From assembly GCA_004352715.1 (NCBI GenBank), contig SCFE01000019.1, forward strand, positions 2,663,765 to 2,713,782: 50,018 bases of DNA, given 5' to 3'. Position 1 is the stretch's first letter, and the number at the start of each line of letters is the position of its first letter. A program made the translations under genes and the position numbers. The notes below the pieces were generated by a model, which was not told the origin of the DNA, made no database searches, and was given only the letters and a program-made list of their open reading frames with translations. The DNA comes from Hofstenia miamia (taxonomy: Eukaryota > Xenacoelomorpha > Acoela). Shown here one piece after another: positions 22,451 to 32,701 of this stretch.

Positions 22451-24127
22451 TTCCTTTCAAATATATTTTATAAAAATATATTCAACTCTTACATGCGAAT
22501 AGTGTTTGACCTAGACCGTGGTATTGAAGATATTAACTCTATAAAATCAATAGGCATTTGAATGTACTCAAACTAATCTATGTAAGTGGATTTTGGTTAA
22601 TAGTCGGTGTCTTTTTTGCTAACCACTCTTTCTTAGGCCGAATTGGGCGACTCCAAGCCATTGATTGGTCCAAACCCTAATCCGTACAAAAGCGAAACAT
22701 TCGATAGTGCACCTAATTCACAAGTTTTAATTTCCAGCTCAAAGTCAGCAACACTTGCTTATATAGTACATGTTGATAACGATAAACTATATATACTAAT
22801 AATAGTATTAAAACTAACTGCTAAAATAAAGGTAAATAATAGTAATTTCAAAATATGCAATAGTTGGAGCGAACTCTTTATTTCCTTGTACAATATAAAT
22901 GTAAACTGCAAATCCAAAAGATCAAATGAGAGCAAATTAGCTAGTAGACTACTGATCGACTGAACGAAAACGATTTCAATAATGCTTAATAACGATTGAA
23001 AAAACATATTTACACAATCGTAATATTTATATACAATACAAATTTTGTCCTTGTTAGTTCTCTATCAAATTTAAATTCCTGCGCTTTTTTACCTTAAACC
23101 GCCTGGCGGCCATTTAACAGGACAAAAGGATTTCCACATTTCATAGAATTTTCTTCAAGCCTATTAGTAAATTTGAAAATTGTGAGGGATAAACATGCCT
23201 TAATTGCATGTTGAACATTTCTATTAAGGTGCATTGCGGTGAATGAGGTAGTTGAAAAGACAAAATTTTTTATAAAATGTCGAATTTTCAAGACAGATCT
23301 AAATTTTCTCCATGTCTAACGATGTATTTATAAGGTTTTGAGCCCTTGGAAGCCACAGATAACTTTGTCTGTCTCATGATATTTGCAAAGTTATTCCGAA
23401 CCCATTGAAGCGTGGCGTGGCCAAAATCAGGTTTAAATAAGTGATGGTATTTTACCAACCCCCGATAAATGACTCATGTAAGAAAACCCAATAGAAATTT
23501 GGGTTAAACTACACACTTATTGTTGAAATTGCACTTTTTAATAATTGCAAAATTTTGCATCAGAATATTTTACATTAAGCTTCATAGCCAAAGCATTAAT
23601 AATTAATTGAATTAGTATTATTTTTTATAATTAATGAATAACATTCAACTGTATATTTAAATGGCGCTTTGTTTACTCTCGCATTGTGCTATTTGCTTTA
23701 ATAGATTTGTTCGAATAATTAAAGCAATTCATATGTCTATTAACACATAAAAATAAATTTACTTGAAGAATTAAAAATAGCAAATTGGTTTAATTTAAAG
23801 TAAAGTACTCCAAAAGTACTATTTCATTCTGTTAAATGACATCTTCGAATCAGTCGAAGTATATCTTCAATGCTGCAAAATTGCTTTTCGATTCTATAAA
23901 GATACTTCTGCAAAGTGGTTCACACATTTTGACAAAACGAGGTGGCGAAATCGCTTCCATTATTTTTAGCCGCCATCTTTTGGCAGACGAAGGGTTTAAA
24001 TTTGAATCGACAGGTACTTTTCTGAATTTACTATAAATAGATTAGAAACATTGTAAGAAGTTGATAAAGAATTTTATTCGGAATTCTTATTTTGTTCTAC
24101 GATAACGGTTTGAATATTTAATACGAT
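22451..24127. other. intergenic DNA, one 66-codon frame unrecognised
   Basis: A frame at 23836-24036 starts MTSSNQSKYIFNAAKLLFDS and contains GGEIASIIFSRHLLADEGF. A possible donor (CGACAG|GTACTT) lies near its end, so it could be a spliced exon. The GC-richer sequence around 23936-24010 might equally be LINE 5' UTR, since an ORF1 follows within 350 bp. The remaining sequence has no recognised content. Confidence 0.35.
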
Positions 24128-24253
24128 GTCGAGCTAATCGAGTGGTGTTTAGTAGTGGTCTGGATCCATCACAGAGAACGATTCTAGGGTCCCTGTGCCA
24201 GACCACGAAAGTGGCATAAGTTAGGTATAGGGGTTTTCTCTCGATTAGCCGAC
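24128..24253 (+). ncRNA. nested stem-loop-forming sequence upstream of LINE ORF1
   Basis: GTCGAGCTAATCGAG (24128) pairs with CTCGATTAGCCGAC (24240) with one bulged base, giving about 14 pairs. Inside it GTGGTCTGG (24155-24163) pairs perfectly with CCAGACCAC (24198-24206), and CACAG (24170) pairs with CTGTG (24193). An alternative hairpin CCAC-GAAA-GTGG (24203-24214) with a GNRA loop competes for the same bases. This could be a structured 5' UTR RNA of the following LINE or the inverted ends of a tiny MITE. I do not recognise a ribozyme class. Confidence 0.45.
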
Positions 24254-24321
24254 TAGCAATTCTTTACTACATGTACTAGAATAATTAATTGTCAACAAAC
24301 GGTTGGATGACCGAAACCTAA

Positions 24322-24978
24322 TGTACTGGCTTCAAACCTCATGTTCTTGATGCACTAAAGGAAGCTCGTGATAATATCCTGCTTTGTTGTAATGGCTGTG
24401 CGCAGAATGGTCAGAAAGAAGCACTGGTTACCGATATTGCCAAATCATGTACTCTGGTTGAACAGTCAGTACAGATAGCCTCTAGCAAGATCGAGGACGC
24501 CTGCCAAAAGATCGGTAGTGCTCAGCAGCGAGGTACTACAACACACCACCCCCGCCCAACCACACACAATACTAGGCATCGAGCTACTACAGTGCCACGA
24601 CCACGAACTCCCCCACAAAACAATCGGATTCGTATTAGCGAAGGGGCAGAACCTTCTGAAAAGAAATCGGCTGAAAGATGTACTATGGAAGAGAAGTCAG
24701 TCTGTGCAATCCTTGGGTTTTTAGAAGAACGCGAGGTCGAGGACATCCGCGATCTCGGAATTATTGATATCCAGCGTATTGGCAAATTCAACAAAGATAA
24801 ATCGCGAACACTATTAATAACCCTCAATAGCGAATGGACTGTTAAGAAAATAATGGCCAAAGCATTTCGCCTGAAAGACTATGGTAAGAAGATTTATCTG
24901 TCACATGACTTGTCTCCTGAAGACTTGGTAATTGAGAAGAAAATTATGAAGCGACGCTGGGAACTTATTCGTGATGGA
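24322..24978 (+). CDS. CR1/L2-like LINE ORF1, 3' part lost in gap
   Basis: A frame is open from a stop at 24319-24321 into the gap, about 219 codons with no ATG at its start, so the true start is upstream or in another frame. Order: a Cys-containing stretch (DNILLCCNGCAQNGQKEALV), a helical segment (TLVEQSVQIASSKIEDACQK), a Thr/His/Pro/Arg-rich linker, then a C-terminal domain: DIQRIGKFNKDKSRTLLITL, IMAKAFRLKDYGKKIYLSHD and LSPEDLVIEKKIMKRRWELI. The last part matches the RNA-binding domain at the end of many CR1/L2 ORF1 proteins (R.GK.....R.L...L....V..I...A..LK.....I...LSP). GC content is clearly higher than nearby DNA, suggesting a younger insertion. The RT at 25.8 kb may be its ORF2. Confidence 0.7.
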
Positions 24979-25178
24979 NNNNNNNNNNNNNNNNNNNNNN
25001 NNNNNNNNNNNNNNNNNNNNNNNNNNNNNNNNNNNNNNNNNNNNNNNNNNNNNNNNNNNNNNNNNNNNNNNNNNNNNNNNNNNNNNNNNNNNNNNNNNNN
25101 NNNNNNNNNNNNNNNNNNNNNNNNNNNNNNNNNNNNNNNNNNNNNNNNNNNNNNNNNNNNNNNNNNNNNNNNNNNNNN
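24979..25178. other. assembly gap, 200 N
   Basis: A LINE ORF1 frame enters on the left and a Penelope-like element exits on the right, so the junction between two different elements is hidden here. Confidence 0.95.
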
Positions 25179-25699
25179 GAATATAGAGGACTGCACAGTG
25201 AAAACATGATCAAAGAACTCAGAAAAATATCAATAATTAAAGAAAAAGTTAGATTTATATATAACAATCATAAACTAAGAACGAAATTGCAATTAAAATC
25301 TACAACTGAAGAAACCAATAAGTCAAATATAATTTATCAAATAATATGTACCTGTGGTGAAGATTATATTGGTTTTTCTAGTAGGCAACTATCAAGAACA
25401 TCAGACCAGTTCTAATATATCGAATCATCTAAGTGCAGACTAAATTTGAAACAAACATATTACATCAGACATCAAGATCAAGTAATTTAACAATTATTGA
25501 GAGTATTTTTATAAAATCCTTGCAACCAAGTTTAAACACAAAAGAAGACTATATTTATAAATTAAACTTGCCACTTTTTAAAATTTATAAAATTATAATT
25601 ATTATTGCAAAATCTAGTAAATTTAGAGGGAATAATTTGTAAAACTGACGATAACTTTGTAAGTCGAAATATATCTGCATGTTCTTATTAAGGTTAATT
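25179..25699 (+). mobile_element. Penelope-like element, GIY-YIG endonuclease and 3' end (copy 2)
   Basis: The frame from the gap reads EYRGLHSENMIKELRKISII, a basic linker (KLRTKLQLKSTTEETNKS), then NIIYQIICTCGEDYIGFSSR, the Y.I.C.CG..YIG.S.R core of a GIY-YIG nuclease. The frame is broken near 25412; the next frame carries ESIFIKSLQPSLNTKEDYIY, the domain's final conserved block. From 25395 on it aligns with copy 1 at 3256-3564. It ends at the same base as copy 1 (AAGGTTAATT), which fixes the 3' terminus of this family. Penelope-like elements use this nuclease for target-primed insertion. The frameshift makes this copy inactive. Confidence 0.8.
25645..25675 (+). ncRNA. hammerhead-ribozyme-like motif (copy 2)
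   Basis: CTGACGA, a stem II strand AACTT, loop TGT, AAGTC and GAAA appear as in copy 1. Here the first stem-II G is replaced by A, which removes one pair, so this copy should be weaker. Conservation of the core between two diverged copies supports a real motif. Confidence 0.45.
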
Positions 25700-25828
25700 G
25701 TGACTATTGTTGAGGAATTTATACTCAAATGAAGCATATTGATTTATCTTCATTATCAAGAGCAAAAATTGCTGTAAGGCTGAAAAATTGATAAAAAATA
25801 ATATCATAATGACACTCGCAAGCATCCT

Positions 25829-26960
25829 ATGCGAAAGATGCGAATAGACACTTACCTTCGAATTTTTCTCTTTGACTTTCGAAAGGCATTTGACTTTGTC
25901 AGTCACCCCTTGATATTAGATAAGCTCTGTCGAATAGGTGTAAGTTGTGCTACTGTTGCCTGGATTCGTTCGTTCTTGACCAACCGCAAACAAAGGGTAC
26001 GCTTACCTGACGGTACATCATCTGATTGGAAGCCAGTCATTGCAGGTGTTACCCAAGGTACCAAAATTGGTCCATGGTTATATGTTCTGTTTGTTAATGA
26101 TCTATTGCTTCACTGGAGACATCACACCAAATTCGTCGATGATACCACTGCCTGGCATCTTATGCATAGAAATAGTGTTCTGGATGATAATAATGTCGTA
26201 AATCAGGTCCAAAACTGGTGTAACATCAACAGCTCCGAAATTAATGTAAAGAAAACCAAAGAGTTGACAGTTTCATTTCTAAAAGACTTTGAAATGCCTC
26301 CTGAAATCTTACTTAATGACAGCACCGTTATCCGGACAGATTCTGCTATGTTGCTGGGCGTGACTATCCAACATAATCTCAAGTGGGACCGACATGTCCA
26401 TGTTATTATTAAGAAAGCATCGAAGAGACTCCACTTTTTGAAAGAGCTCAAACGAAGCCAACTGCCAACATCATCATCATTTACAATTCTCTAATTAGAT
26501 CTGTATTAGAGTATGCATCTCCGCTTTGGCAACACGGATTATCTGCGGCTTTGTCGAACAGTATCGAGTCAATTCAGAAACGAGCTCTTAAGTTCCTGTT
26601 TCCGAATCTCTAAATGCAATACATTATGTACAATACGTCAAATGGCTTGTGATCGCCTATGGAAACAAATGCAAAATGAACGGCACCTGCTTCACTCATT
26701 GCTACCACCAAACAAATCTCAATCTGGCCACGATCTCCGCAATCAGCGCTGCTGACGGCCCCATTATTGCACTACTAGGGCGACCAAGTCGTTCGTATAC
26801 TCTCAAATCAACCGAAGTTATGACACTTTCTATGGTACATGAGGATACACATTTCCAGATCGTCAACAATCATTCCTTTTTTGTACCTATGTCACCTTTT
26901 TCCCTTTATTTGTATACGTGTACTACTATTCAACCTTCGGGTTGCGAGTACCTAAATAAA
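25829..26960 (+). pseudogene. CR1/L2-like LINE reverse transcriptase, frameshifted
   Basis: The main 221-codon frame starts inside the RT: IFLFDFRKAFDFVSHPLI (motif A, catalytic D), AGVTQGTKIGPWLYVLFVND (motif B), KFVDDTTAW (motif C, FVDD) and LLGVTIQHNLKWDRHV (motif E region). Frame shifts near 26475 and 26600 move the C-terminus: YNSLIRSVLEYASPLWQHGL, SIESIQKRALKFLFPNL, then RLWKQMQNERHLLHSLLPPN. The QGTK.GPWL..L..ND form and the LLPP end fit the L2/CR1/Crack group. The 3' side ends in CTTCGGGTTGCGAGTACC, AAATAAA and a TA tract. The 5' end is cut at about 25830. Confidence 0.85.
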
Positions 26961-26996
26961 TATATATATATATATATATATTTCTTTCTTTCTTTC
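26961..26996 (+). repeat. (TA)n plus (TTTC)n microsatellite at LINE 3' end
   Basis: TA dinucleotides follow CCTAAATAAA, then four TTTC units. Placement right after the RT suggests it is the element's tail. Confidence 0.85.
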
Positions 26997-27290
26997 ATAT
27001 AATAATACGATTTTATACGTCTAAATTAACGACCCATAAGTGACCGATAAAGTGACCGTACATGTATTAAATTATAAATGTAAGTTAGGAAGCTGTTCGA
27101 AACTAATATATTTAGAAATGCCAATATATTTCGGTAATGGCTACGTAATATCGAACGAACAGCTAGTAACAAGTCAGGTTGCGAATAGATAGAACACTTT
27201 CACAAAATAGAGTTTAAGTCGAATTGTGCCCTGACTTGAGTATACACTAAGCTAGGATAGGGTACACATAAACTGTATCAATTGAGCTGA
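26997..27290. other. intergenic DNA of moderate GC
   Basis: Contains GAAGCTGTTCGA and, 90 bp on, CGAACGAACAGCT, which may be a spaced inverted repeat; no gene recognised. Confidence 0.35.
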
Positions 27291-27308
27291 GATGTGGCAC
27301 TCAACCAA

Positions 27309-27407
27309 ATGGAGGAAGTGGTGAAACTGGATGTGGAGATCAGCTTCGGACAGAGGCCCATCACCGATCATTGGATAGATTACCGCATGGTTTCGTCACC
27401 TAAATAG
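27309..27407 (+). CDS. short coding-like frame, unrecognised
   Basis: ATG opens a 32-codon frame, MEEVVKLDVEISFGQRP then ITDHWIDYRMVSSPK, to TAG; the frame is open six codons further upstream to a stop. Codon content is balanced and unlike the AT-rich surroundings. It may be an exon or part of a dead element. No family match and no partner exon seen. Confidence 0.25.
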   Translation: MEEVVKLDVEISFGQRPITDHWIDYRMVSSPK

Positions 27408-27583
27408 TGAAAAGTTAATTCTAGTTTACTTAAGTTAACAGAAACAACAAGTCAAGCAGTATGCAACAAGTAAATCCTTACCCGCAGAAACACAACTAAT
27501 GTTATACAGTAACAATAGATATATAGTGACAATGCCCGGTAGAGGATATTACACTGTATATAAAGAAGTTAACACAACCAAAA

Positions 27584-28019
27584 AAGATTCATGGGCTTCT
27601 GATTGTTCATTCTGTTTTCCATTATTGGCCAGTATTGGCGTTTGGCCGCTGGGCCATTAATAGCCCATCCAGATATCCAACAAAGAGCCAATAATAAAGT
27701 TTTTTAAAGAAAATTCAAATGATTTCTAAAAAAAATATTATTGAATATTTACATTATACCGTATGAATTTCAATTAGTTTTGTAAAAAAATATTTGTAAA
27801 CAAATATAAACGGAGTGATTACAGTTACCTTATATATGGGAATTTTATTTTTTATAAAATTTTATTCAATGAAAATTTTTAGAACTGGATTTTATATCAT
27901 ATGAATAATTTGCAGAGAAAAATGCTTAAAAAGTCTTTATTATTGGCTCATTGTTGGATTTATCAGTGCGCTATTGATGGCTAAGCGGTAGAGCGCCAAT
28001 CAATGGTCCATGAATCCTT
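27584..28019. mobile_element. MITE-like element with ~100-bp inverted repeats
   Basis: The left arm (AAGATTCATGG, GGCCATTAATAGC, ATCCAACAAAGAGCCAATAA) matches the reverse complement of the right arm (AAGGATTCATGG, GCCATCAATAGCGC, ATCCAACAATGAGCCAATAA). The arms cover about 27584-27708 and 27926-28019, with ~220 bp of AT-rich centre and no coding potential. Size and structure are those of a non-autonomous DNA transposon; the superfamily is not clear since no target duplication was fixed. Confidence 0.75.
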
Positions 28020-28196
28020 GTTGCTTGGGAATCATTCTCTACTACAGGTTAGGGAAGGGTAATTACGTGTCAATCAATGTAACATTTGGTAAAAGCAGAC
28101 TCACTTTACATAATAGTTACATAGCTAAGTAGTTACCATAGTTATATAGTAGTTAATTGTCTTAAACATGATATGGATCAACCTGCAGTCCTTCAA

Positions 28197-28574
28197 TCAG
28201 TATGTACATTGAAAGTAAACAAAACGTGCGATCCTGTATTCTTCTGAATAGTTCCTTATTGTGATTGGTTTATTCGAAAACTTTTTAACAACTGCTTTGA
28301 TATCATCACTGGTTTGTAGTTTCTTTTGACGAATTCTCCTTTTATGATAGCCGACGAGAATCGTCACACGAGGTGAAATATAGACTCATTTCTGGCCAAG
28401 TAGTGAGGCTGAATTTGCCAACGTATTACTCTGGGAAACCTGCATGGAATAATAAGCTAACTGCGTGTGAAGTGCGCGGAAGGCTCCAGTTTGCTCCAAA
28501 TCACAGATTTCATGAATACTAAGGCTCTCTAAATCCGGTATAAACTCATCTTTGATGATTTTTGGAGTTATTAT
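28197..28574 (-). pseudogene. unrecognised coding-like block, one in-frame stop
   Basis: On the minus strand one frame runs 125 codons with a single internal TGA (28386-28388). Before it: IIKDEFIPDLESLSIHEICD, LEQTGAFRALHTQLAYYSMQ and VSQSNTLANSASLLGQK. After it: VYISPRVTILVGYHKRRIRQ, LQTSDDIKAVVKKFSNKPI and YSEEYRIARFVYFQCTY. GC content is higher than the neighbourhood. The first half looks helical and amphipathic, the second strongly basic. I recognise no family. Options: exon(s) of a host gene, a decayed transposase, or a real ORF with one sequencing error. Confidence 0.35.
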
Positions 28575-28794
28575 TTAGTCTACATAGAGAGCTGTTACAT
28601 AGAGATGCATATTAATAATCAATGCATATGACTGATTAAAATGTAGTTACTTCTGGCCCTCCCTGTAGACATATTGTGGTCCACTCTGATTTCAGATTTC
28701 CTCCAAAGTATTTAGACGTACATCTTTCAAAACTTTAATACCACATAATTTTTATAAATCCATGTAATTCTGACGAAAATCTCACAACAACAAG

Positions 28795-28796
<2 letters not shown>
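28575..28796. other. AT-rich intergenic DNA
   Basis: Nothing recognised. Confidence 0.4.

Positions 28797-28834
<38 letters not shown>
28797..28834. repeat. (TA)n microsatellite
   Basis: About 19 TA units, uninterrupted. Confidence 0.95.
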
Positions 28835-28835
<1 letters not shown>

Positions 28836-31500
28836 TATCAATCTGAAAAATCAATATCAATATTAACACTTAAATACAAGGATAATAAGCATGTGCTTGC
28901 TCAAATTGAGTGGAGCTGACACCTCATCAACAAAATTTTGAACATTATTCAAAATCAGGTACAATAAGTCTACTGACAACAGTTTTGCGTCAAGGAAACT
29001 AACGAGTGACAATGTATAAAAATTTGATATGATTTAAAATCATATTCAACGTTGCTGAAAATGCAATGAATAAAAAAAGAATCGATTTCTATTTAAATTA
29101 GAAGTTTTGGCTTCCTAGAGTTAAATTAAATTGAATTTACAGTTCAAGATTCCTTAATGCAATAACTCAATTTAGCATTAAAACTGCCTATAACATAGTT
29201 GAATTTGTATTAGAGAAAGTGAAATATTCTTTGATTGGTTTTCAATGCAAAAAATATGGCATTCCCACGTCAAAATTCTTAAATACATGTGTGCAATGAA
29301 AACTCAAGGTGAAGAGTAAATAACACTGAGAACATTAGTATTCAAAATCAATGATTAAATGTGACTCAGACATTGACACGTGTCAAAAATGTGAACCCAC
29401 CCCATCCATAATCCAAGTATTCAACCAATACGAACATATTTTGAATTAAAAACACTCACAGTTTTAAAATTTATTACTCACTTTTATCAATACTCAAATA
29501 GCCAGGTCTGCACTCTTGTGTTCGTCGTTAATGGAGCATGTGAGAAGCTGGCTAATAGGTAACATGGGCAAGTGTAAAGAGGCTTATTGGGGGCTAAGGT
29601 TCTCCCACTCAAAGTAGAATATTTAATAGAGCCCCTTAAGGAATTGAACAACCCATTATGTAATAAAGACAATTTAAATTTTAGCCTTTCAAATTCTTAA
29701 ATGATGTACTCGCCCTGATACTTATTTCTCAGTTGGATAAAATAATCAAATTTTTATACCAAATTATGGATAAATTATATCAGGCAGTACATTTAACTGT
29801 GATGTATAACCCTTAAGAATCGGGAAGCTGTAAAAATGCTTTGTTAGTTTAAGTGCATAAGCAGCCTGACAAGGAGAGACACAGGAAAAATTTCCTTAGA
29901 TATTTAAAGATTATTTATAGCATAAAGTGATCTACCGAATTCTTGAGAATTACTATTCCAAAATTAAATTTTGCTGACCTAAAATACTACGAGTATAATT
30001 ATCATATAGTTGAAACATTGAATTTTCACAATAATCTAAAAAACGACAAAATTAAAAGCAGATAAAAACTATCACAAGTGTCTGCTTGGAATTGAGTAAG
30101 AACCTGAGGAAATATGATTTTGGGCTACAACTCATTGCAGCCAATTTGGCTGCAATTCGTTTAGGGTACTACTACTTAATGCTGCATTATGTTTTTTACA
30201 AATAAGGGATTAATTTTTTGGTACTATAATCATAAATTTTACAAAATATTTGATTGGTTTTCTGAATTTTTTGTTGTACTCGAACTTCCTAATACTAATC
30301 CTTAGTGTTCGAACATTATATGTCTTTGCGGGTTGCAAATATGAACAGCACAATATCAAATTTTACATATTTCTTCAGATTTTTTAGTTACATACAATGC
30401 AATAGCTTATATTTCCTTGCCCTTAAACTAATAAGATTGGCAAGTATACTAATATAGACGTGTTAATGTTTAACAGAATATATCATATTCTCTATGTGGT
30501 AATTGTCTGTGTCAATTGACAATAGCAGGCTAAATATAAAAAAGCCTTTGTAAAGAATAAACCTTGGAACCACATATGTAAAAATGTTTAACATTAAATA
30601 AGAGGTTAGATCCCTTTTCTGATCATTAGACGAGATCCTTGCAAAAAGTAAGCAATGATTCTGAACAATGTTTGAGAAAACACTAAATTGAATATTTCGT
30701 GTAATTGTAGCAAGAATGTATTACATATTAAGTAAGACTTTTTAAACACAAAAAAAAGAAATTTGAATTTTCCTTTGACATTTAAAATGTGCAATTTAAA
30801 AAAAACAATAGATGCTTACTGTCTGAGCGTAGTGACATTTATGATAATTATAGAATTAAATGCACGTTTCAAGAGTCTTTTTATATTTACAAGCATTTGA
30901 ATATGAATCGTGAATTAATGAAAAATTCATTTTATTGTGACGTATGAATGCATAAGTAGTCAACTACAATAAAATATACAGATATAGAAAACTACAAATT
31001 CTGTGGTGTCTCATTAAGTACCGAATTCAGGCTTTTTGTGATCTGATATTTCAGTGATGAATAAGTTTAGTGATTCATAACTACTAATACGAAACCCTCT
31101 AAAAAATCAAAATATTGCAAAATTTAACCACCAAAATGCATTTTGCAATCTTAGTTTACACTTACAAAAAAATTCTTTTTACGAACATTATATATTTTTT
31201 TAAAAAAATCAATGTTGGAAACCTGAAGGGGAAATTTCTTCATGTCAATCACCTGGATATGCTCCTGGTTTCATTGTTTTATGCATTCTAAACAAAAGTT
31301 TCACTGGATTTACATATTCAAAAAAAGGTTGACTAGCTCACATTATGGTTAATTGATCAGTGCAACCAAGGAAATTCAATAATCGTTTTCGGTTATTTGA
31401 TTGATTTACAAAAGTAGTTGCAAGCTTACAGACATGAACGTTTTAAAGTTTCAAAAGAATCGATCATATTCGTCACATATTCTCTTTGTATTAGATGGCA
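28835..31500. other. AT-rich intergenic DNA, no recognised gene
   Basis: A GC-richer patch at 29490-29650 holds a 61-codon minus-strand frame containing SGRTLAPNKPLYTCPCYLLA, with no recognised family. The rest of this 2.7 kb has only short chance frames and poly-A/poly-T runs. Confidence 0.4.
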
Positions 31501-31519
31501 AGCCACCCAATAACTAATA

Positions 31520-31850
31520 ATACGATTAGAAGACGTCTTATAAAACTTCTTAAAATGATTTAGAAATCCTGTAAAATCGTCTAGAAGAGGTTTAGAAATG
31601 GCATCTATGTCAGGTGTAGAAGACGTGTTTATGACTTTTAAAAATGGTTTAGAAGGCGTCTAAAAGACGTTTTGCAACACCATTTAATAGACACTAGATG
31701 GCATGCAGCAACGTTTATAAATGGTGTTTTATAACACGTTTACAAGATGTTTAGAAAACGTTTTACAACATGATTTGGTGGACACTAGATGTTGTTTTGT
31801 AACACATTTAGAAGACGTATTATAAAACGTCTTACAACGGGTTATACCAC
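31520..31850. repeat. degenerate palindromic minisatellite (AAGACGT/ACGTCTT-type)
   Basis: AGAAGACGTCTTATAAAAC, TAGAAGACGTGTTTATGAC, AGAAGGCGTCTAAAAGACGT, TTTATAAATGGTGTTTTATA and AGAAGACGTATTATAAAACG recur with spacing of roughly 20-60 bp. Most units are near-palindromes around ACGT or TATAAA. Two copies of GGTG/TGGACACTAGATG-type sequence also occur (31690 and 31778). Confidence 0.6.
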
Positions 31851-32285
31851 TATAAGACAGATATTATAACTTTTTTTGTTTATTGGGCAATTGTGATCAA
31901 TTGTCTACATTCAATGACTTGTTTCAATATTTTTTATAGTATGATGTTAATGGCAAATTCTATTACATATTATTCAGCTATATTTAGTGATACTTATTAG
32001 CAAAAATTCACAAATTTGAAATGATTTACAAAAATATACGATTTACAAAATTTAAATTTATGCTCAAATTATTGCAATAGCCTACTAAGCTAAGTATTTT
32101 TGCGATTTTTTTATACATTTGCAATTATTTATACATTAAGATAATTTTTTCTTACTATTCTTGAAATGAATTTGTTCCTTCATTTTGATAGGTCCCCATT
32201 GCAATTCTTCTTTATTTAATATTTACCGCATGTAAATTATTATAAAGGTTACTAAATTTGTTAGTGGAACAGATTCTTCAAATCA

Positions 32286-32323
<38 letters not shown>

Positions 32324-32701
32324 GACAAATTATTCTTATCTTGAAAACGAATATATGACATAGCAGGACTTGTCTCACTACTTCAAATGGGAAAATATCA
32401 TTTAAACATAAATTGAAAGTATATCTTCTCTCTTGACCACGATCAATAGAAATCGACAAAATTTTTCTATTTTATTGAATGCTTACTATATGTAAATTAT
32501 AAAAAAGTTGTGGAAAAAGTTTGTTAGTGGAACAGATTTGTCAAATTTGTTTTCACAAATATTCACAATTAATCAAATAAATAAAAATTTATTCAGTAAA
32601 CCACTTCCAATTAATAACTTTTACCAATTGACACATTGAAATTCACTTAGAAAAAGAACTAGAACAACTAATTTGGGCAATTATAACAAATATATGTTAT
32701 A
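31851..32701. other. AT-rich DNA with a (TA)n tract at 32292-32319
   Basis: The phrase TTTGTTAGTGGAACAGATT occurs twice (near 32258 and 32520) with similar flanks (TGTAAATTATNANAAAG before each), indicating a diverged direct duplication of about 260 bp. No gene seen. Confidence 0.5.

Noticed and set aside
24155-24206. tRNA-like fold
   Set aside because: 52 nt with a 9-pair end stem and no A/B box pair or anticodon arm; does not fit a tRNA or tRNA-derived SINE.
24128-24253. HDV-like ribozyme
   Set aside because: I could not place the nested double-pseudoknot helices (P1, P1.1, P3) in order, so no ribozyme class was assigned.
24522-24860. 112-codon minus-strand frame opposite LINE ORF1
   Set aside because: Shadow of the plus-strand ORF1, whose protein motifs are clear.
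26203-26451. 82-codon minus-strand frame
   Set aside because: Shadow of the plus-strand RT.
31520-31850. CRISPR-like array
   Set aside because: Units are irregular in spacing and sequence, near-palindromic, and the window is eukaryotic.
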